From the NCBI RefSeq assembly GCF_021369635.1, contig NZ_JAJNBZ010000001.1:186001-250000 (forward strand): a stretch of DNA of 64,000 nucleotides, written 5' to 3'. Origin of the DNA: Paenibacillus profundus. Lineage in GTDB: Bacteria > Bacillota > Bacilli > Paenibacillales > Paenibacillaceae. Shown in pieces: positions 42,989 through 52,583 of the stretch. The position numbers and the translations under genes are program-made. How positions within the stretch are numbered: position 1 is the stretch's first letter; each line of letters opens with the position of its first letter. The notes beneath the pieces were generated by a model. That model did not search any database. It saw only the letters and a program-made list of their open reading frames with translations, and had not been told where the DNA came from.

Positions 42989-44380
42989 ATGAACGCAAAG
43001 CGTCCCACTTGGGGCAACTCCCTGAGGCTGCTCATCATATGCGTGCTGGTCGTGATGATGGCAGCAGGTTGCAATTCCGGCAGCAAGACGAATGAAACGG
43101 CGAGCAGCAACGGCAGCGGCACGGAGACCATGCAGAAAGAGGAGTCGAAGCAGGAGAACACCGATCAAGGCAATGATGAAGTGTCGGGCGATTTTGAAAT
43201 CCAATATTTTGTAGGCGGCTACGGCGATCAAGGCTGGAAGATGATTTTGGCGGAATTCCAAAAGAAATACCCGAACGTGAAAATTAAGGAATCGGCTGGT
43301 TCTAAAATCAATGATCAGATGAAACCACGCTGGATTCAAGGCAACCCTCCTGATTTCGTATACATTGATGGTGCGGGATCGAATGCGACGCAAATGGTGC
43401 TTGACGATCAATTGATGGATTTAACCGATTATTATAAGGATGCCAAAAACGCGGATGACAATATCATTAAGGATGAGCTTCTGTTGAAGCCGATTGAATA
43501 CGACGGTAAAATTTACACGCTTCCATTCGTGTTTGGTTCTTGGGGTGTGTTCTACGACAAAAAGCTATTTGCCGATAATGGGTGGACCGAGCCGAAAGAT
43601 TTCGACAGCTTCTTGAGCGAGTCGAAGAAGATTAAAGATTCCGGCAAAGTGAATGCGCCGCTCATCTACACAGGGAAATATCCGTACTATTTCCACGGTG
43701 GCATTCTGGATTCGGCGTTTGTCGTGAACAACAATGACGATACGTCGATTTTACTCGATATGGCAGCATTAAAAGAAGGTATCTTCAAGAGTGACCCCGT
43801 AAAGAAAGCGTTGGCGCAAATGGTTCAAATGAGGGATGCCGGCATCATTGATCCAGCCTCAGCACCGATCAATCACATCGACTCGCAGATGCTATTCCTC
43901 CAGCATAAGAATGCATTTATACCGAACGGTCTCTGGTTAGAAAATGAAATGCAGAAAGATGTGCCGCAAGGTTTTGAATTCGGTTTCATACCTTCGATTA
44001 CACAGCCAGCAGGCGGCAAACATATTGCGATACCGTTTACAGCAACGGTCGGCATTGCGAAGAAAGCGAAAAATCCTGCGGCGGCGAAAGCCTTCCTGGA
44101 ATTTTTGTTCACGAAGCAGTCAGCTATTACATGGGCGGAACAGACCGGAGCTCTCGGCAATCTGAAGGCAGATCTCGACAATTCCAATGCAAGCGCCCTC
44201 GTGAAGTCAGCGATGAAATTTTATGGTTCTGACAATACGATCGTAGCGCCTTACGTGCAGCTGAATGCGGATGTCGACAAGGTGAAGCAAGATTCTACGC
44301 TCGCGCTTATGACCGGCAGCATTACGCCAGAAGAATGGATGGATCGAATGGAGAAAGCGGCAGCGAAGGTGCGGAAATAA
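42989..44380 (+). CDS. Family 1 sugar-binding lipoprotein of ABC importer
   Basis: This 463-residue protein has a lipobox VVMMAAGC (cysteine at residue 28), then a Ser/Glu-rich linker and a family 1 solute-binding domain (FEIQYFVGGYGDQGWK, FPAAAKAFLEFLFT-like end). It would deliver a sugar or oligosaccharide to the two permeases downstream; the exact sugar is unknown. ATG at 42989 follows GGAGAGGGG by eight bases. Upstream, 42 in-frame codons from ATG 42863 remain open and encode a hydrophobic segment. A hairpin after the gene (44412-44442) may raise its mRNA level over the permeases. Confidence 0.9.
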   Translation: MNAKRPTWGNSLRLLIICVLVVMMAAGCNSGSKTNETASSNGSGTETMQKEESKQENTDQGNDEVSGDFEIQYFVGGYGDQGWKMILAEFQKKYPNVKIKESAGSKINDQMKPRWIQGNPPDFVYIDGAGSNATQMVLDDQLMDLTDYYKDAKNADDNIIKDELLLKPIEYDGKIYTLPFVFGSWGVFYDKKLFADNGWTEPKDFDSFLSESKKIKDSGKVNAPLIYTGKYPYYFHGGILDSAFVVNNNDDTSILLDMAALKEGIFKSDPVKKALAQMVQMRDAGIIDPASAPINHIDSQMLFLQHKNAFIPNGLWLENEMQKDVPQGFEFGFIPSITQPAGGKHIAIPFTATVGIAKKAKNPAAAKAFLEFLFTKQSAITWAEQTGALGNLKADLDNSNASALVKSAMKFYGSDNTIVAPYVQLNADVDKVKQDSTLALMTGSITPEEWMDRMEKAAAKVRK

Positions 44381-44411
44381 CGGTAAAGATGAGGCGTATG
44401 CGCAAAGAAAC

Positions 44412-44442
44412 GGATGTGTGTGGCCATTCGCCGCATGCATCC
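44412..44442 (+). other. Intercistronic mRNA hairpin after the binding-protein gene
   Basis: GGATGTGTGTGG pairs with CCGCATGCATCC (12 bp with G-U pairs) across a 7-base loop, with no T run. Such stems often protect the upstream binding-protein message from decay, as in malE-malF. Confidence 0.5.
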
Positions 44443-44476
44443 TTCCCAATACAATGTGAAATGGAGGGAGACACAC

Positions 44477-45427
44477 GTGAACAGTACGCCACCTGTTCTA
44501 GGCGTGCCGGTTAAGCCGGAAGCGCCCCGCGGTTTCACTTGGAAGAAGAAACGAAACATGTTCATGTTCGTGTTCACCGTACCGACGCTGCTGTTTTTTT
44601 GCTTATTTATGATATATCCGATCTTTCACGGGCTCTACTTCAGCTTTACCGATTGGTCCGGCGGCTCAGAGACGAAAAACTTCATCGGATTCGACAATTA
44701 TAAAGAGATGCTGAATGATCCGATTATCGGCACAGCGATTGTAAATGACTACTTCCTCGTGTTTTGGAAAGTGATCGGCATTGTCGGACTTGGTGTATTG
44801 TTCGCCGTCGTATTGACGAGGTTTCGGCTGCGTGGAACCGTATTTTTCCGATCTGTCTTTTTTATTCCGAACATATTATCCGTAGTTGTCATCGGGGTGC
44901 TGTGGAATTACATTTACAATCCGAGTATCGGATTTTTGAATTCATTTCTATCCTTATTTACGAGCGAGAACGTGCAGACGCCATGGCTCGGCGATACAAA
45001 GCTTGCAATATGGATGCTTCTGCCGCCCTCGATTTGGGCAGGAATTGGATTTGTTATGATTCTCGTCATCGCGGCAATATTGAACATTCCAAAAGATTTG
45101 TACGAGGCGGCGAGCATCGATGGCGCGCAAGAGTGGCAGCAATTTTGTCGGATTACGATGCCGCTTGCATGGGAGCAGATTAAAGTCTCGATCTTGTGGG
45201 TCGTCATGACGACGCTGAACGGCTCCTTCGTGATCGTATGGATGATGACGGAAGGGGGACCGGATAATTCGACACAGGTAATGGGCTCCTACTTATATCA
45301 GATGGGATTCCGTCAATACCATTTCGGCTATGCTTCCGCTATCGGCGTCCTTATTCTTATTTTGTCATTAATTACGACTTTGGCTTTGCAGCGCCTCATG
45401 CGCAGAGATGTGGTGGAATTAGCCTGA
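44477..45427 (+). CDS. ABC sugar permease, MalF-type
   Basis: This 316-residue membrane protein has about six helices and the EAA loop motif YEAASIDGAQEWQQFCRITMPLA that contacts the ATPase. A basic N-terminus (FTWKKKRNMFM) leads into the first helix. GTG at 44477 follows GGAGGGA by seven bases. It pairs with the permease at 45862. No ATPase gene is nearby, so the pair likely uses a shared MsmX-type ATPase encoded elsewhere. Its TGA stop directly abuts the tail of a family A repeat. Confidence 0.92.
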   Translation: MNSTPPVLGVPVKPEAPRGFTWKKKRNMFMFVFTVPTLLFFCLFMIYPIFHGLYFSFTDWSGGSETKNFIGFDNYKEMLNDPIIGTAIVNDYFLVFWKVIGIVGLGVLFAVVLTRFRLRGTVFFRSVFFIPNILSVVVIGVLWNYIYNPSIGFLNSFLSLFTSENVQTPWLGDTKLAIWMLLPPSIWAGIGFVMILVIAAILNIPKDLYEAASIDGAQEWQQFCRITMPLAWEQIKVSILWVVMTTLNGSFVIVWMMTEGGPDNSTQVMGSYLYQMGFRQYHFGYASAIGVLILILSLITTLALQRLMRRDVVELA

Positions 45428-45834
45428 TGCTTCGTGATCAAAAGGGGGCTTTTTGAACAACCTCAAATAATAAGCGTTCAAAAAGGTCGCTTTTCAGCAC
45501 CGAGAAGGTTGCAAGAACACGAAGAAAGAGGAGCGGAGTGTAGGCGAGACTACATGAGCACCGGACTTCGAGAGTGAATGCAAGATTCGATGCCGAATGT
45601 CATCTTGGGATGCTTCGTGATCAAAAGGGGGCTTTTTGAACAACCTCTAATAATAAGCGTTCAAAAGGGTCGCTTTTCAGCACCGAGAAGGTTGCAAGAA
45701 CACGAAGAAAGAGGAGCGGAGTGTAGGCGAGACTACATGAGCACCGGACTTCGAGAGTGAATGCAAGATTCGATGCCGAATGTCATCTTGGGGTGCTTCG
45801 TGATCAAAAGGGGGCTTTTTGAACAACCTCTAAT
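45428..45834 (+). repeat. Tandem array of family A repeats (period 183 bp)
   Basis: A tail piece (45428-45464) is followed by two nearly identical full units. The marker TGCTTCGTGATCAAAAG recurs at 45428, 45611 and 45794, exactly 183 bases apart. Units differ at only a few bases, so the duplication is recent. The array starts right after the stop of the first permease gene and ends about 15 bases before the ribosome site of the second, adding 434 bp within one operon. Confidence 0.88.
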
Positions 45835-45861
45835 AATAAGCGTACAGAAGGGGGGACCTAT

Positions 45862-46719
45862 ATGCAATCTGCATGGCAGCATAAGCGCAACAACCCAGTC
45901 ATACGTTGGTTGCTTTACGCATTGATGGCGGTGTGGAGCATCTGCGTCATATATCCGCTTATATGGACCGTTCTCGGCTCGTTGAAGAGCAATCAACAAT
46001 TTATGCTCAAAGCACCGTGGAGCCTGCCGGACTGGCCGTTTCGCTGGGACAACTTCGCGAACGTTTGGAACAATTACAATTTAGGAACGTACTTTATGAA
46101 TTCTCTCCTGGTGACGACTGTGAGTACGGTGCTGGCGTTATTGTTGGCATCGACAACCTCTTACATCATTGCGCGTTTTCCGTTTCGCGGCAGCCTTGCC
46201 CTATATAACCTCTACTTAGCCAGCATGATGATTCCACTTATATTAGGATTGATTCCATTGTTTTTCCTGTTATCGGATCTAGGGCTAGATAATTCGTTGT
46301 TTGGTCTTAGTTTCGTTTATACAGCGATTAATTTACCTTTCGGCATATTTGTGCTCGTAGGATTTTTCAAATCGCTACCCAAAGAATTGGATGAAGCGGC
46401 TTCGATCGATGGAAGCTCCCATTACGGCGTTTTTTTTCGCATCATGCTTCCGCTCGCCAAGCCGGGAATTATTTCGGTTGGCATGATGAACGTATTGAAC
46501 ATTTGGAACGAATATATTATCGGTACAGTGCTTGTGAACGATCCTGGCAAGTATACCATTCCTGTCGGTATTGCGGTCATGCAAGCCGAAATGCAATACC
46601 GCACGGAGTGGGGAGCCTTGTTTGCAGGACTGCTGTTGTCCATCGTGCCGGTTCTTATCTTATATACGATTTTCCAAAGACAGATTACGAGCGGCATGAT
46701 GGTGGGAGCTGTGAAATAA
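45862..46719 (+). CDS. ABC sugar permease, MalG-type
   Basis: This 285-residue permease has six helices and the EAA motif DEAASIDGSSHYGVFFRIMLPLAKP. The C-terminal GMMVGAVK is typical of carbohydrate-uptake MalG-like proteins. ATG at 45862 follows AAGGGGGGA, which lies at the edge of the repeat array. It is the partner of the permease at 44477. Confidence 0.92.
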   Translation: MQSAWQHKRNNPVIRWLLYALMAVWSICVIYPLIWTVLGSLKSNQQFMLKAPWSLPDWPFRWDNFANVWNNYNLGTYFMNSLLVTTVSTVLALLLASTTSYIIARFPFRGSLALYNLYLASMMIPLILGLIPLFFLLSDLGLDNSLFGLSFVYTAINLPFGIFVLVGFFKSLPKELDEAASIDGSSHYGVFFRIMLPLAKPGIISVGMMNVLNIWNEYIIGTVLVNDPGKYTIPVGIAVMQAEMQYRTEWGALFAGLLLSIVPVLILYTIFQRQITSGMMVGAVK

Positions 46720-46731
46720 TGTGAACTAAAG

Positions 46732-46912
46732 TGCGAGATCAAAAGGGCCCCTTTTCAGCGCCAAGAAGGTTGCAAGAACTCGAAGAAGGAGAAGCGGAGT
46801 GTAGGCGAAACTACATGAGCATCGGACTTCGAGAGTGAATGCAAGATTCGATGTTGAACCGCATCTTGGGATACTTCGCGATCAAAAGGGGACTTATTGA
46901 ACAACCTCTTAA
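46732..46912 (+). repeat. Family A repeat, copy A9 (long form)
   Basis: It begins TAAAGTGCGAGATCAAAAG and ends ATTGAACAACCTCTTAAA. The TGTAG/CTACA hairpin is kept with a changed loop (GCGAAA instead of GCGAGA or ATGAGG). It fills the gap between the sugar permease and the EIICB gene and ends 15 bases before the EIICB start. Confidence 0.85.
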
Positions 46913-46926
46913 AGTAGGTGCGGAGC

Positions 46927-48366
46927 ATGAGATTGATGTCTTGTATGCAGCAGATCGGGCGTTCGCTCATGATACCGATTGCAGTACTTCCCGCGGCGTC
47001 GATCTTGGTTCGAATCGGAGAATTTCAATTTGAGACCCCTTGGCTTGCGGCGGTTGCCAGCGTCTGCAAGTTAGGGGGCGATGCCATTTTTGGGAACTTG
47101 CCCATTTTTTTTGCCATCGGCGTGGCGATTGGATTGACTTCCGGTCAAGGTGTGGCTGCGTTGGCGGCGGCGGTAGGCTATTTCGTATTTACAAATGTGC
47201 TGAAGCATTTCGAGACAGGGGCCGCTGCAGAGCTCGATACTGGCGTGCTTGGGGGCATGCTTTGCGGCGGACTTGCCGCATGGCTGTATCAACGATTTCA
47301 TCAGGTTAAACTGCCGGAGGCCTTAGGATTTTTCGGCGGAAAAAGGTTTGTTCCGCTCATTACTTCGCTCATCATGGTCGTCGTCGGGGTCGGAGTGGGC
47401 TTCATCTGGCCTTCAGTGCAGCAATTGATCCGAGAAGTGGGCACGGGGGCGATGACGTCCAGTGAATGGGGGGCGGGGATTTACGGCATATTGAACCGCT
47501 TGCTCATCCCAACGGGACTGCACCATATTTTGAACAATATCGCATGGTTTCAACTTGGCGAATTCACGACTACAGCAGGCAGCATCATTCGTGGCGATAT
47601 GTGGAGATTCCACGCGGGCGACCCGACGGCCGGTCTCTTTATGGCAGGCTTCTTCCCTGTCATGATGTTCGGACTTCCAGGCTACGCTATGGCCATCGTC
47701 CACGCGGCACATCGAGAGGAACGCAAGCGCATCGCATCGATTATGCTCACCGCATCGTTAACGAGTTTTTTGACGGGCATTACCGAGCCGCTGGAATTTG
47801 CCTTCATGCTGACCGTTCCTTTGTTGTATGCCATCCATGCAGTGTTCACTGGGGTTTCAATGATGCTGACCTCCTGGCTTGATATTCGGGCAGGCTTCGG
47901 ATTTTCGGCCGGGTTTATCGATATGGTCATCACGTGGACGAATGGTCGCCATATGTGGCTGCTCCTCTTGTTGGGGCTCATTTACTTCGGGCTGTATTAC
48001 ACCGTGGCTTCCCTTGCCATTAAAGTATTTCATCTACAGACGCCAGGAAGACGCGAGACAGCGCTGCATGAAGCGGTTCAGCCGACAGGACTGCTATCTG
48101 ATGAGATGGAGAGCAAGCTCGAGCAAATTATCGGTTGTGTCGGTGGGATGAGCAACATTCGTTCAGTGGATGCCTGTATTACTAGACTGAGGCTGCAGCT
48201 GTGGGACGATGCGAAAGTGGATGAAGCGGGACTATTGATGTTGGGGGCATTTGGATTCATGCGGGTAGCGAAAGGACATGTTCATATTATTATGGGAACC
48301 GATTCCGATATTTTGCGTGAAAAAATAGAGCAAAGACTTGGCGTAGCCGCATATATCAATGGGTAG
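46927..48366 (+). CDS. PTS EIICB permease, glucose/N-acetylglucosamine family
   Basis: This 479-residue protein has an EIIC domain (motifs GLHHILNNIAWFQLGEF, FHAGDPTAGLFM) and a C-terminal EIIB with phospho-cysteine 417 in VDACITRLRLQL. It has no EIIA domain, so another protein must supply the phosphate, possibly the EIIA of the 30856 protein. The NagE-like EIIC suggests N-acetylglucosamine or glucose. ATG 46927 lies six bases after AGGTG; ATG 46936 is possible. It precedes a PRD antiterminator gene. Confidence 0.9.
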   Translation: MRLMSCMQQIGRSLMIPIAVLPAASILVRIGEFQFETPWLAAVASVCKLGGDAIFGNLPIFFAIGVAIGLTSGQGVAALAAAVGYFVFTNVLKHFETGAAAELDTGVLGGMLCGGLAAWLYQRFHQVKLPEALGFFGGKRFVPLITSLIMVVVGVGVGFIWPSVQQLIREVGTGAMTSSEWGAGIYGILNRLLIPTGLHHILNNIAWFQLGEFTTTAGSIIRGDMWRFHAGDPTAGLFMAGFFPVMMFGLPGYAMAIVHAAHREERKRIASIMLTASLTSFLTGITEPLEFAFMLTVPLLYAIHAVFTGVSMMLTSWLDIRAGFGFSAGFIDMVITWTNGRHMWLLLLLGLIYFGLYYTVASLAIKVFHLQTPGRRETALHEAVQPTGLLSDEMESKLEQIIGCVGGMSNIRSVDACITRLRLQLWDDAKVDEAGLLMLGAFGFMRVAKGHVHIIMGTDSDILREKIEQRLGVAAYING

Positions 48367-48426
48367 TGCATAGGAGTGGCATAGAGTGGGGTGGACGTTT
48401 CTTGGATTAGATGGAGGGGGAATCAA

Positions 48427-49266
48427 ATGATTGAACGTAAAATTGTTCATATCCTATCTCATAACGTTGTCATGACCAAGCTGTCAACGGGTAAGAACTC
48501 CATCGCTTTTGGCAAGGGGATCGGATTCCAGAGAAAACCGGGCATGCCCGTCAATGAGGCTGACATCAAACAGGAATTTTTGTTGCAAACCTCTGCAGTT
48601 CTGGAACACTATGAGCATATATTGAATGCTGTTGATTTCAAGATTATCGGAGTCGTAGAGGAAGTGATCGCCTTTGCTCAAGGGCATTTGGAGGGCGATT
48701 TCTCCGAAACGATTCACTCTGCGTTAGTGGACCATATTAATTTGGCGATTGAGCGCACGAAGCGCGGTCTCTTCATTCGCAATCCGTTCACGTTTGAAAT
48801 TCAGCATTTATACCGGGATGAATATCGCGTTGCGGAGCATGCGATTGATTATTTGAACGAGCAGCTTGAGGTCGATCTGCCGCCTGATGAGGTAGCCTTT
48901 CTCGCGATGCATTTTCACGGGGCAAGACGGAGCGAGAAGGGCGGACATGCCGTTTCTGAAATCAAGATCATTTCTAAGGTGCTGGAAGAAGGCAAAAAGA
49001 TAGGCATCCGTTTTGATGAATCCCTTTCTACCATACTGTTTATCGGACATGTAAAAGGGTTGATTGACAGAGTGAAGGCAGGAAAGACCTTGAATAATTC
49101 ACTGCTGGTTCAGATTCGCGAGGAATATGAAGATGCGTACGAACAAGCAATCATGCTGGCTGGAGCGATTGCGGACGGACTGAAGAAGCCCGTGCCTGCG
49201 GAGGAGATCGGATTTCTGACAATGCATCTGGAACGATTGGTTCAACGTCAGAATTTTGTTATATAA
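48427..49266 (+). CDS. PRD-containing transcription antiterminator (LicT/GlcT family)
   Basis: This 279-residue RNA-binding regulator starts with a CAT domain (KIVHILSHNVVMTKLSTG, IAFGKGIGFQRK) and carries two PRD domains. The phospho-histidines are visible in LVDHINLAIER, FLAMHFHGARR, FIGHVKGL and FLTMHLERL. Such proteins bind an RNA stem near a terminator in the leader of a sugar operon and allow read-through when not blocked by the PTS. The EIICB gene upstream is the natural target, but I could not find a classical RAT sequence before it. ATG 48427 follows GGAGGGGG. Stop TAA is the first triplet of repeat A10. Confidence 0.92.
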   Translation: MIERKIVHILSHNVVMTKLSTGKNSIAFGKGIGFQRKPGMPVNEADIKQEFLLQTSAVLEHYEHILNAVDFKIIGVVEEVIAFAQGHLEGDFSETIHSALVDHINLAIERTKRGLFIRNPFTFEIQHLYRDEYRVAEHAIDYLNEQLEVDLPPDEVAFLAMHFHGARRSEKGGHAVSEIKIISKVLEEGKKIGIRFDESLSTILFIGHVKGLIDRVKAGKTLNNSLLVQIREEYEDAYEQAIMLAGAIADGLKKPVPAEEIGFLTMHLERLVQRQNFVI

Positions 49267-49301
49267 GTGCGAGATCAAAAGGGGGTTTTTGAACAACCTC
49301 A
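49264..49301 (+). repeat. Family A repeat, copy A10 (short form)
   Basis: TAA of the antiterminator gene continues as GTGCGAGATCAAAAGGGGG, then TTTTTGAACAACCTCAATA. The two ends of the family are joined directly, as in A2 and A3. Confidence 0.75.
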
Positions 49302-49306
49302 ATAAA

Positions 49307-49346
49307 AAAAGAGGACAGGGCTGCAAATTGCACCCTGTCCTCTTGC
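49307..49346 (-). terminator. Terminator of the PBP gene (works on minus strand)
   Basis: AAGAGGACAGGG pairs with CCCTGTCCTCTT. On the minus strand it is followed by a run of seven T, so it mainly serves the class A PBP gene. Confidence 0.88.
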
Positions 49347-49371
49347 ACTGTGTAAGGGAATCAATCTTCCG

Positions 49372-52300
49372 TTACTGAACTTTGACAGAAGCGGTTGGTT
49401 CGGATTCTCCAGCACCGTTCACTGCGGATACTCGATACCAGCCTTCAGGCGTCATTGTAATCAGTTCGAACCCTGGTGTTGGAGAAGAACCGATATGCTC
49501 AAAGGTGCCGCTGCTGCTCGAACTGAAATAAACACGGTACTCGCTTGGATTGTTGGAGGAAGCTTTCCAAGAAAGCTTTACCCCCATGTCCGTCAACGAG
49601 GATTGGAGTCCACCCGGTGTGCCCGGAGGTCCGGCTGCTGCCGGTGGTTCTTCGGTACCGGTGGAATCGCTGCTATTGTCTGTCGATCCGCTGTTGTCAG
49701 ACGTCTCTCCGTCATCGGTCTGCGTCGGATCGGTAGTATCAGGCACACCCTCTCCCTGACCGGTCTGTTCGGGAGGATTGTTCGGCTCGATAGGCACGCC
49801 GTCTCCCCATTGAACAGTCGCTGACGGTGTGGACTCATGGCCGCCGACATCAACAGCGGTCACATAGAACCCGTATTGCTTGCCTGAAGATACGTAATTT
49901 TTGAACCGCGTCTCATCGCCTGTCAGCACCGTTCCTTCAGCGCGCTGGAACGCTCCGCCGTTTAACGAGCGATACAGCCTATAACCGACGACGTCAGAAC
50001 TGCCGCTTGGGGAGAAGCTGATGCGCACCGTCCCATCCCCGGGTGCTTCCACATTAAGATTCCCCGGAGCCGTAGGTGCTTTCCCATCGTCTTTGCGCGG
50101 GTCAACCTTCGCTGGCGCATCCGAAGTGGCATCTTCCGGCAAATAGCTTGATAATGAGCGACGACGGCTGCTGGAAGACAAGTGGCCGAGCGCCTTCTTC
50201 AACTCCTCGATAAGCTCTTGAATCGGCTTCTCGCGCTTAATAACGACCTTCTCACGCGTCATATCATCTGGTGTGTTCTCCTGCGGAATGTAATTCACAC
50301 CGTCATAGGTGATGTATTTCGCCCGTACGAGCACATCTTCTTTTTCTGTCGGTATATATTTGCGGTTGAAAATATCGGTCACATAGCGGCCGGCTTGACG
50401 TGTTAATTCGTCTGGCAGCTTGCCGCTGTATCCGGATACCGTCATGCTTACGATGCCGTCCGGACGCTTGAATTCCTTTGTCTTCAACAATTCAGGTTTT
50501 GCCTTCGTCACTTCGTTCATCACTTTTGACCAGATCTCGGTTGACCGTGAATAGGCACTGCGGTTCAAGACGTGAATCGGCTGATCATATCCGACCCAGA
50601 CGCCCATCGTGACGTCAGGCGTATATCCGACAAACCACGTGTCCGCATAGTTCTGCGTCGAACCGGTCTTGGCCGCGACTTCGACCGAACCATATTGATT
50701 GAACTCAGATTTGACGCGTCGGGCCGTACCTCTTGGGCCGGAGATGACTGACTTCATCATATCCGTCATCAGGTAGGCGCTCTGCTTCGAGACGACCTTT
50801 TGCGGCTCTGCCTTGTGCTGATACACGATATTCCCTTTGGAGTCCATAATTTTTGAAATCAAATAAGCGTCATTAAAAACACCTTCATTCGCGATGACTC
50901 CGAATGCATTGGTAATTTCCTCGACCGTAACCCCATAGCGCAGACCGCCGATTACGCCTGTCTGTGCATAATAGTCTTCCGGCTGAATAGTTGTAATACC
51001 GAGCTTCTGCACGAAGTCAAGCGCCTTCTTCACGCCGAGCTTCTCAATGTAAATATTGAGCGCCGGCAAGTTCAGCGATTGGCTTAGCGCATCACGTGCG
51101 GTCACTAGCCCTTGATAGCGGCCGGTGGCGTTGCCCGGGATGTGGTAGCCCTTCGAGCCGTCCTTCAGCACCATCGGCGCATCGTCCAGTATTGAGGCAG
51201 GCTGCACCTTGCCTTCTTCAATCGCCGGTAAGTATGCGGCGAGCGGCTTCATGGTAGAACCCGGCTGACGCAGCATCTGCGTGGCAAAGTTCATCTGCTC
51301 AAGATAGAAATCACGGCCTTCAATCATGCCGAGAATGGCCCCGGTCCGGTGATCGAGCATAAGCGCGGCCACCTGCTCTTCGCCCTTCGTATCGCTAGTA
51401 GGGGAGAAGTTGTCCTTATTGTTCGAGACGCGCTTCATTGAGCTGTATATGTCTTTGTCGATCGTGGTGTAGACCAAATATCCGCCACGAAGCAGCTGCT
51501 CACGCGCATTCTGCAACAGCTCGTTGTTCTCGCGCTTGCGCAGATCCGCTTTGGTGAGTCCCGGATTTTGTTGAAGCAAGAGAACTTCGGCCGCAGCGCG
51601 CTCTGCTTCCAGCATCAGATAAGGGTATGTAGCATAAGCTTTCTCTTTGGGTTTCGCAATCGAGGCGCGAATGTCGAACGCCACGGCTTCGTTATATTGC
51701 TGCTGCGTAATTTTGTGTTCCTCCAGCATGCGCTTGAGTACTAATTTCTGGCGTTCTATAGCACGGGTTAACCCTTTCTCGTTCGGTTCGCCCTTCCCGT
51801 TGAACGCGGAATAAGCGGAAGGAAGCTGCGGAAGCCCGGCTAAATAGGCGGACTGTGCAATATTGAGTTGATCCAATTTATCAATGTTAAAAATTCCTTT
51901 GGCTGCCGCTTTAATTCCATACAGATTATACCCTGTCGAACCGTTTCCAAACGGTACTTTGTTTAAGTAGGCTGTAATTATTTCTTCCTTAGACAGGACG
52001 CGTTCCATGCGCAAAGATAATAGGATTTCTTTGGCTTTACGGCTATCGGTACGGTCTAAATTAAGAAATACTCGTCTTGCCAATTGCTGTGTGAGCGTAC
52101 TGCCTCCTGTTTGTACAGGTCGTCTCAGGACCTTTTGCATTACAGCACGAGATAGACCTCTAATATCAATGCCCATATGTTCGAAGAAGCGATTATCTTC
52201 GGTTGCGATTAAAGCATCGATGACGGATTGCGGTATTTCATTCAAGGAGACGGGTCGTCGGTCTTCCTCGGTGCGCAGTTGTCCGATTTGAGTGCCGTCA

Positions 52301-52539
52301 TTGAAATAGACAAAGCCCGTAACGGCATTTTCCTGAATTTTCTGCTCAATCAATTCGCGCGGGCGAATCGGTTCATCCTTGACTAAGGACGTGACGTAAC
52401 CGGCGCCTGCACCACCAACGAACAAGCCGCATAGCAGGCCGAACAGCATGAGCCACTTTATAACGGACCAAATTCGACGACCAATCGACCTTTTCCTCGT
52501 CGGTTGCTCGTCATTCTCCGTCAATTTCTCCTCAACCAT
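49372..52539 (-). CDS. Class A penicillin-binding protein with two fibronectin III domains
   Basis: This 1055-residue bifunctional enzyme polymerises and cross-links peptidoglycan. A single N-terminal membrane helix (27-49) is followed by the GT51 glycosyltransferase domain (EDNRFFEHMGI, GGSTLTQQLARRVF). The transpeptidase domain has serine 428 in GSTMKP, SQSLN and AKTGSTQ. Two fibronectin type III-like domains lie at about 822-910 and 970-1055, joined by a Thr/Ser/Asp-rich linker of about 60 residues. It resembles Bacillus PBP1A/1B (PonA) with a longer tail. ATG at 52539 follows AAGGAGG. Confidence 0.95.
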   Translation of the reverse strand: MVEEKLTENDEQPTRKRSIGRRIWSVIKWLMLFGLLCGLFVGGAGAGYVTSLVKDEPIRPRELIEQKIQENAVTGFVYFNDGTQIGQLRTEEDRRPVSLNEIPQSVIDALIATEDNRFFEHMGIDIRGLSRAVMQKVLRRPVQTGGSTLTQQLARRVFLNLDRTDSRKAKEILLSLRMERVLSKEEIITAYLNKVPFGNGSTGYNLYGIKAAAKGIFNIDKLDQLNIAQSAYLAGLPQLPSAYSAFNGKGEPNEKGLTRAIERQKLVLKRMLEEHKITQQQYNEAVAFDIRASIAKPKEKAYATYPYLMLEAERAAAEVLLLQQNPGLTKADLRKRENNELLQNAREQLLRGGYLVYTTIDKDIYSSMKRVSNNKDNFSPTSDTKGEEQVAALMLDHRTGAILGMIEGRDFYLEQMNFATQMLRQPGSTMKPLAAYLPAIEEGKVQPASILDDAPMVLKDGSKGYHIPGNATGRYQGLVTARDALSQSLNLPALNIYIEKLGVKKALDFVQKLGITTIQPEDYYAQTGVIGGLRYGVTVEEITNAFGVIANEGVFNDAYLISKIMDSKGNIVYQHKAEPQKVVSKQSAYLMTDMMKSVISGPRGTARRVKSEFNQYGSVEVAAKTGSTQNYADTWFVGYTPDVTMGVWVGYDQPIHVLNRSAYSRSTEIWSKVMNEVTKAKPELLKTKEFKRPDGIVSMTVSGYSGKLPDELTRQAGRYVTDIFNRKYIPTEKEDVLVRAKYITYDGVNYIPQENTPDDMTREKVVIKREKPIQELIEELKKALGHLSSSSRRRSLSSYLPEDATSDAPAKVDPRKDDGKAPTAPGNLNVEAPGDGTVRISFSPSGSSDVVGYRLYRSLNGGAFQRAEGTVLTGDETRFKNYVSSGKQYGFYVTAVDVGGHESTPSATVQWGDGVPIEPNNPPEQTGQGEGVPDTTDPTQTDDGETSDNSGSTDNSSDSTGTEEPPAAAGPPGTPGGLQSSLTDMGVKLSWKASSNNPSEYRVYFSSSSSGTFEHIGSSPTPGFELITMTPEGWYRVSAVNGAGESEPTASVKVQ

Positions 52540-52574
52540 GCATTTTTTCCTCCTTAATAATTGCAGCGCTTTCC

Positions 52575-52583
52575 ATTATACCA
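52575..52583 (-). promoter_or_regulatory. Extended -10 promoter of the PBP gene
   Basis: On the minus strand TGGTATAAT is an extended -10 (TGn-TATAAT), with no strong -35. It lies about 40 bases before the start codon. Confidence 0.55.

Noticed and set aside
45578-45760. Short ORFs within family A repeats (also near 46839)
   Set aside because: They run from the GATTCGATGCC block into the tail, lack ribosome sites and change frame between copies, so they follow from the repeat and are not genes.
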